The notes under the pieces are model-generated. The model was not told the DNA's origin and searched no databases. It saw only the letters and a program-made list of their open reading frames with translations. Positions 60,702 through 64,000 of a stretch of DNA of 64,000 nucleotides are shown here, piece after piece. This DNA is from Streptomyces sp. NBC_01460 (GTDB lineage Bacteria > Actinomycetota > Actinomycetes > Streptomycetales > Streptomycetaceae). Within the stretch, counting starts at the first letter, position 1. Each line of letters starts with the position of its first letter. The translations under genes were made by a program, and so were the position numbers. Location of the stretch: positions 1,550,001-1,614,000 of the forward strand of contig NZ_CP109473.1 of NCBI RefSeq assembly GCF_036227405.1. The letters are read 5' to 3'.

Positions 60702-61423
60702 TGCATGCCTTCCTGGGTGTGGTGAGGGGGACGTGGCTGCACGGGCAGCCGGCGCAGGAAGAGCCGGATGCCGTGCAGGCGGATGGCGGCGGACACCACC
60801 GCGGTGGAGAAGGGGTGGCGCAGGAACAGCCGGAGCAGCTGGGCGGGCGTGCCGGGGCGCCGGGTGCCCCGTACGGTCGCCGTGAACGGGCGTGCGTCCT
60901 CACGCTCCAGGTGGATCGTCAGGTTCAGCCGCCGGTCGGGCTCGGGCAGCCGCATCCGGTAGTCGCCGTCGACCGGGAAGAACGGCGACACGTAGAAGTC
61001 CTTGCCGGTCACCGCCCGGTCCTCGGCGTCCGGGCGCAGCAGGTAGCAGTGGCGTCCGCCGTAGGTGTTGTGCACCTCGGCGACCACGCAGAGGGGGGTG
61101 CCGTCGGCGCGGTGGCACCAGTAGACGGTCAGCGGGTTGAAGACGTGGCCGAACACCCGGGCCTGGGTGAGCATGCTGACGGTGCCGTCGGCGAGGTCCA
61201 CGCCCCGGGCCTCCAGGAACCGTTCGAGTCCCGCCCGCACGGTGGGCGCCGTACCGCCGAAGTGGTCGCGGGCGTCGAAGCCGGCCAGCGGGCGCAGTGG
61301 CGCCGGCAGCCGCGGCGGGCTGTCCGGATCGACGAGCCACAGATAGGTGCGGTGCCGCAGCGTGTACCTGCGGGGCGCGGTCCGTACGTGGGTGATCGTG
61401 CACGGGTAGAGGGCGCCGCTCAC
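60698..61423 (-). CDS. DUF1365 protein
   Basis: 241 residues. DUF1365 hallmarks: LYPCTITHVRTAP, RYTLRHRTYLWLVDPD, QARVFGHVFNPLTVYWC, EVHNTYGGRHCYLL and DFYVSPFFPVDGDYRMRL. Always next to FAD amine-oxidase-like and CFA-synthase-like genes; the role in lipid modification is unknown. I prefer the second of two adjacent GTGs (61423) because it gives GTGA overlap with the FAD gene, like the other junctions. Counterpart of Rv0448c. Confidence 0.93.
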   Translation of the reverse strand: MSGALYPCTITHVRTAPRRYTLRHRTYLWLVDPDSPPRLPAPLRPLAGFDARDHFGGTAPTVRAGLERFLEARGVDLADGTVSMLTQARVFGHVFNPLTVYWCHRADGTPLCVVAEVHNTYGGRHCYLLRPDAEDRAVTGKDFYVSPFFPVDGDYRMRLPEPDRRLNLTIHLEREDARPFTATVRGTRRPGTPAQLLRLFLRHPFSTAVVSAAIRLHGIRLFLRRLPVQPRPPHHTQEGMQ

Positions 61424-62691
61424 CACGCCACTCCCAGTGCGGCGGCCGCCTCGACGCCCGAGCGGCAGCCGTCCTCGTGGAATCCCCAGCCGTGGTAGGC
61501 CCCCGCGTAGGCGGTGACCGGCCCGGAGAGTGCGGGCAGCCGGGCCTGGGCGGCCACCGATTCCGGGGTGAACACGGGGTGTTGGTAGATCATGCGGGCC
61601 CGCACGAGGTCCGGGTCCACGCGGTCCGCGCCGTTCAGCGTGACGACGAAGCGCTCGGGCGCGTCCAGGCGCTGGAGGCGGTTCATGTCGTAGCTGACGG
61701 TGACCCGGTCGGCGTCGGCGGCGCAGGACGGCATCAGGTAGTTCCAGGAGGCCGCGGCCCCCCGGCTGCGCGGCAGGAGCGTGGTGTCGGTGTGAAGGAG
61801 CGTGGGGTTGTCCGAGTAGCGGAAGGCCCCGAGGGTCCGGCGTTCCTCGTCGGTGGGGTCGGCGAGCAGCCGGAGCGCCTGGTCGGGGTGGGTGGCGACG
61901 ACCACGGCGTCGAAGTCCTCGGTCACGCCGTCGTCGGTGACGATCTCCACCCCGTCGGCGTGCCGGCGGATCGTCCTGACGGGGGTGGCCGTCCGCACGG
62001 AGTGCACCTGCTTGGCGATGCGGTCGGTGTACTCGCGCGATCCGCCGGTGACGGTCCGCCAGACCGGGGAGTCGCCGATGGAGAGCATCCCGTGGTGCTC
62101 CAGGAACCTGAAGAGGTAGCGGGCCGGGTAGCGCAGCGCGGTCACCGGATCGCAGGACCAGACCGCGGAGACCATGGGCGTCAGGAAGTGGGCCGAGAAG
62201 TACGGGGAGAACCGCCCGCGCGCCGCGAAGTCGCCCAGCGTCATCGGCCCCGCGCCCTCCGGAAGGGCGAGCAGGGCCCGGGCCGCGCGGTGGAAGCGGG
62301 GTACCTCGGTCAGCATCCTCAGGTAGGGGCCCCGGACCACGGACCCCGGCCGGGCGAACAGTCCGGCGGCGCCCCGGGCTCCCGCGTACTCGAGTCCGCA
62401 GCCCTCGCAGCGCACGGACATGCTCATCTCGGACTCCTGCGTGGCCACCCGGAGTTCGTCGAAGAGCCGGAGGAGGTTCGGATACGTCCGCCGGTTGTGC
62501 ACGATGAACCCCGAGTCGACGCGGTGCGTCCGGCCGTCCGACGAGGTCAGGTCGTGGGTGTGCGCGTGCCCCCCGACGCGTTCGTCCGCCTCGACGAGCG
62601 TCACGTCGTGCGCCTTCCCCAGGACGTGTGCGGCGGTGAGTCCCGCCACCCCGCTGCCCACTACGGCTGTGCGCCGCCGCTCCCCAGTCAT
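61420..62691 (-). CDS. FAD-dependent amine-oxidase-like oxidoreductase, first gene of lipid operon
   Basis: 423 residues. FAD motif TAVVGSGVAGLTAAHVL, HTHDLTSSDGRTHRVDSGFIVHN, and a C-terminal FAD contact (YAGAYHGWGFHEDGCRSGVEAA). Family relatives (Rv0449c; RSP_1091 of Rhodobacter) sit beside DUF1365 and CFA-type methyltransferases and are believed to act on acyl lipids. ATG 62691 has AAGGA upstream; a frame-matched ATG at 62754 overlaps the -10 of the SigK-type promoter and so cannot be the start of that transcript. Confidence 0.93.
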   Translation of the reverse strand: MTGERRRTAVVGSGVAGLTAAHVLGKAHDVTLVEADERVGGHAHTHDLTSSDGRTHRVDSGFIVHNRRTYPNLLRLFDELRVATQESEMSMSVRCEGCGLEYAGARGAAGLFARPGSVVRGPYLRMLTEVPRFHRAARALLALPEGAGPMTLGDFAARGRFSPYFSAHFLTPMVSAVWSCDPVTALRYPARYLFRFLEHHGMLSIGDSPVWRTVTGGSREYTDRIAKQVHSVRTATPVRTIRRHADGVEIVTDDGVTEDFDAVVVATHPDQALRLLADPTDEERRTLGAFRYSDNPTLLHTDTTLLPRSRGAAASWNYLMPSCAADADRVTVSYDMNRLQRLDAPERFVVTLNGADRVDPDLVRARMIYQHPVFTPESVAAQARLPALSGPVTAYAGAYHGWGFHEDGCRSGVEAAAALGVAW

Positions 62692-62752
62692 TCGGGTTCC
62701 TTCCGGTGTTGCATGCCTGGCCGGGGCTCCACTGGAGTGCCCCTCAGAGGTC

Positions 62753-62780
62753 ATTCGAGGCAGCGGGCTCCACGGATTGG
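62753..62780 (-). promoter_or_regulatory. SigK-type ECF promoter of the lipid operon
   Basis: On the minus strand CCAATCC (62780-62774), 16 nt, CGAAT (62757-62753); leader of about 55 nt to the FAD gene. Confidence 0.78.
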
Positions 62781-62814
62781 CCGATGATCGGACTTCCTTC
62801 GATCGAGTGAACGA

Positions 62815-62842
62815 CCAATCCGCCGACCGGTCGGCGCCGAAC
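62815..62842 (+). promoter_or_regulatory. SigK-type ECF promoter of the molybdoenzyme gene
   Basis: CCAATCC (62815-62821), 16 nt, CGAAC (62838-62842). The start codon GTG at 62850 is 7 nt downstream, so the transcript is probably leaderless. Confidence 0.75.
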
Positions 62843-62849
62843 TCCCGGT

Positions 62850-64000
62850 GTGACAGCAGACCGATACGTTTCGCAGAAGCAAGGGGCCTCAGGGGCCCGG
62901 CGCTCCCGCTGGGCGCGTGCCGCATCCGCCGCGCTCAGCGGTCTGATCGCCGGGTTCACCGCCCTGTGCGTCGCCGAACTGGTCGCCGCTGCCGTGCGTC
63001 CCGAGGCGGGTCCGGTCACGGCCGTGGGCGGGGCGGTCATCGACCGCACTCCCCCGGCCGTCAAGGACTTCGCCGTACGGAACTTCGGCACCGACGACAA
63101 GCTGGTGCTGCAGCTCGGGATCCTCGTCCTCCTGGCGCTCTTCGCCATGGCGGTAGGGGTTCTGGCGCTGCGGCACCGGCGGACCGGCGCTGCGGCCGTA
63201 CTGGTCTTCGGTGTGGTCGGGGCGGTCGCGGCGACCGGGCGGCCGGAAGGCCGTCCGGTCGACGCACTGCCCTCGGTCGTGGGCGCGCTGGTGGCCGCAG
63301 GAGTGCTGTATCTCCTGACCGGACGGCTGGCCCCGGTCCCCGTCCCGTCTCCCGCGGCTGGGGAGACGGGAGGCGGCGGGGTACAGGGCGCCTTCGACCG
63401 CCGCGGATTCGTCATCGCGGCGACCACGGCGGCGGCGGCCTCGGCCGGCGCGGGACTCGTGGGGCGACGGCTCCAGGCGTCCCAGCTGGCCGGGGTCTCC
63501 GCCGCGCGCGGTGACATCGTGCTCCCGTCCCCGGCCTCGGGCGCCCCCGCGATACCGGGCGGTGCGGATCTGGGCATCCGGGGTCTGAGCTCCTTCACCA
63601 CCCCGAACAAGGACTTCTACCGGGTGGACACCGCTCTGGTGGTTCCGCGCGTCGACGCCGACCGGTGGCGGCTGCGGATCCACGGCACGGGGGTGGCGCG
63701 ACCCGTCACCCTCGGCTTCCAGGACCTCCTGGGGCGCGAGCTCGTGGAGCGCGACATCACGTTGACCTGCGTGTCCAACCAGGTGGGCGGCCCTTATGTG
63801 GGCACGGCCCGGTGGATCGGCGTGCGGCTGGCCGATCTGCTGCGCGAAGCCGGTGTGAAGCCCCCGTCGAAGGGCGGGCGCGCGGACCAGATCGTGTCGC
63901 GTTCCGTGGACGGCATGACGATCGGGACGCCGGTCGAGGACGTCATGGACGGCCGGGACGCCCTGCTCGCGGTCGGCATGAACGGCGAACCGCTGCCGTT
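62850..64000 (+). CDS. Membrane-anchored molybdopterin oxidoreductase (sulfite oxidase family), 5' part
   Basis: 383 complete codons; the gene continues beyond the right edge. An N-terminal helix (SAALSGLIAGFTALCVAELVAA), a loop, further helices (LQLGILVLLALFAMAVGVLAL; AAAVLVFGVVGAVAAT; VGALVAAGVLYLLTG) and a RRGFVIAATTAAAASAGAGL segment lead into the sulfite-oxidase Mo domain outside the membrane: NKDFYRVDTALVVPRVDADRWRLRIHG, and LTCVSNQVGGPYVG with Cys307 as predicted molybdenum ligand. GTG 62850 is preceded by a SigK-type promoter and no ribosome site. Shares its intergenic region with the lipid operon. Confidence 0.9.
   Translation, partial: MTADRYVSQKQGASGARRSRWARAASAALSGLIAGFTALCVAELVAAAVRPEAGPVTAVGGAVIDRTPPAVKDFAVRNFGTDDKLVLQLGILVLLALFAMAVGVLALRHRRTGAAAVLVFGVVGAVAATGRPEGRPVDALPSVVGALVAAGVLYLLTGRLAPVPVPSPAAGETGGGGVQGAFDRRGFVIAATTAAAASAGAGLVGRRLQASQLAGVSAARGDIVLPSPASGAPAIPGGADLGIRGLSSFTTPNKDFYRVDTALVVPRVDADRWRLRIHGTGVARPVTLGFQDLLGRELVERDITLTCVSNQVGGPYVGTARWIGVRLADLLREAGVKPPSKGGRADQIVSRSVDGMTIGTPVEDVMDGRDALLAVGMNGEPLP

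Overview
The window is about 72% G+C, most start codons are ATG or GTG with GGAGG-type ribosome sites, leucine TTA codons are rare, and several promoters carry TANNNT -10 boxes. Together with the gene families present this points to a Streptomyces chromosome. From memory, the order regulator-pheT-pheS-histidine kinase-TrmH-rplT-rpmI-infC-DUF1844-SseB, followed further right by a glnA4-type cluster and a betaine transporter, matches the core region around SCO1593-SCO1621 of S. coelicolor. No rRNA, tRNA, CRISPR array, transposase or phage gene was found.

Layout. 1-5176: acetyltransferase fragment, MocR regulator diverging from an EamA exporter, a DUF1918 protein, a secreted GHL10 glycosidase-like protein and 3-hydroxybutyryl-CoA dehydrogenase. 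5211-10702: a stress block (small leaderless gene, SCO5918-like protein, CBS protein, DEAD-box helicase, cold-shock protein, MerR regulator and about 1 kb of apparently non-coding DNA), bracketed by an imperfect 43-45 bp direct repeat. 10835-16651: a three-gene operon ending in a 1246-residue CHAT (caspase-like) protease, with a divergent membrane-protein gene; the CHAT gene contains a TTA codon. 16793-28167: NUDIX hydrolase (also TTA), an HTH/helical-repeat regulator, pheST, a PAS histidine kinase, an rRNA methyltransferase, and infC-rpmI-rplT, where infC appears to start at AUC. 28254-33250: penicillin-binding-type lipoprotein, mycosin-like protease with a membrane partner, PLP-dependent aldolase, and a DUF2510 remnant. 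33250-38456: a gamma-glutamyl-amine (GlnA4-type) catabolic cluster. 38502-48608: LysR/TDT transporter pair, metal receptor with XRE-cupin regulator, a glycine-betaine importer whose permease carries two substrate-binding domains, a 5'-3' exonuclease, an iron-boxed siderophore-interacting protein and a MerR regulator with a clear operator. 48711-64000: membrane proteins, an ECF sigma factor with its RskA anti-sigma, an SRPBCC protein, a YdeP-type molybdoenzyme, DUF1345 and FUSC membrane proteins, then a five-gene lipid-modification operon diverging from a membrane molybdopterin oxidoreductase.

The most coherent system is the sigK regulon. The sigK-like gene and both sides of the divergent lipid-operon/molybdoenzyme region carry the same promoter: CCAATCC, exactly 16 bases, CGAAT or CGAAC. 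The five lipid genes correspond family by family to the neighbours of sigK in Mycobacterium tuberculosis (Rv0446c-Rv0449c), but here they lie about 7 kb away from sigK and are joined by four consecutive 4-nt start/stop overlaps. The CHAT operon is the best candidate for an undescribed proteolytic or defence system. Other points of note are a hairpin that buries the ribosome site of the DEAD-box helicase, a near-identical internal duplication in the betaine transporter, and several genes with leaderless architecture, including a divergent pair whose start codons share one CATG.
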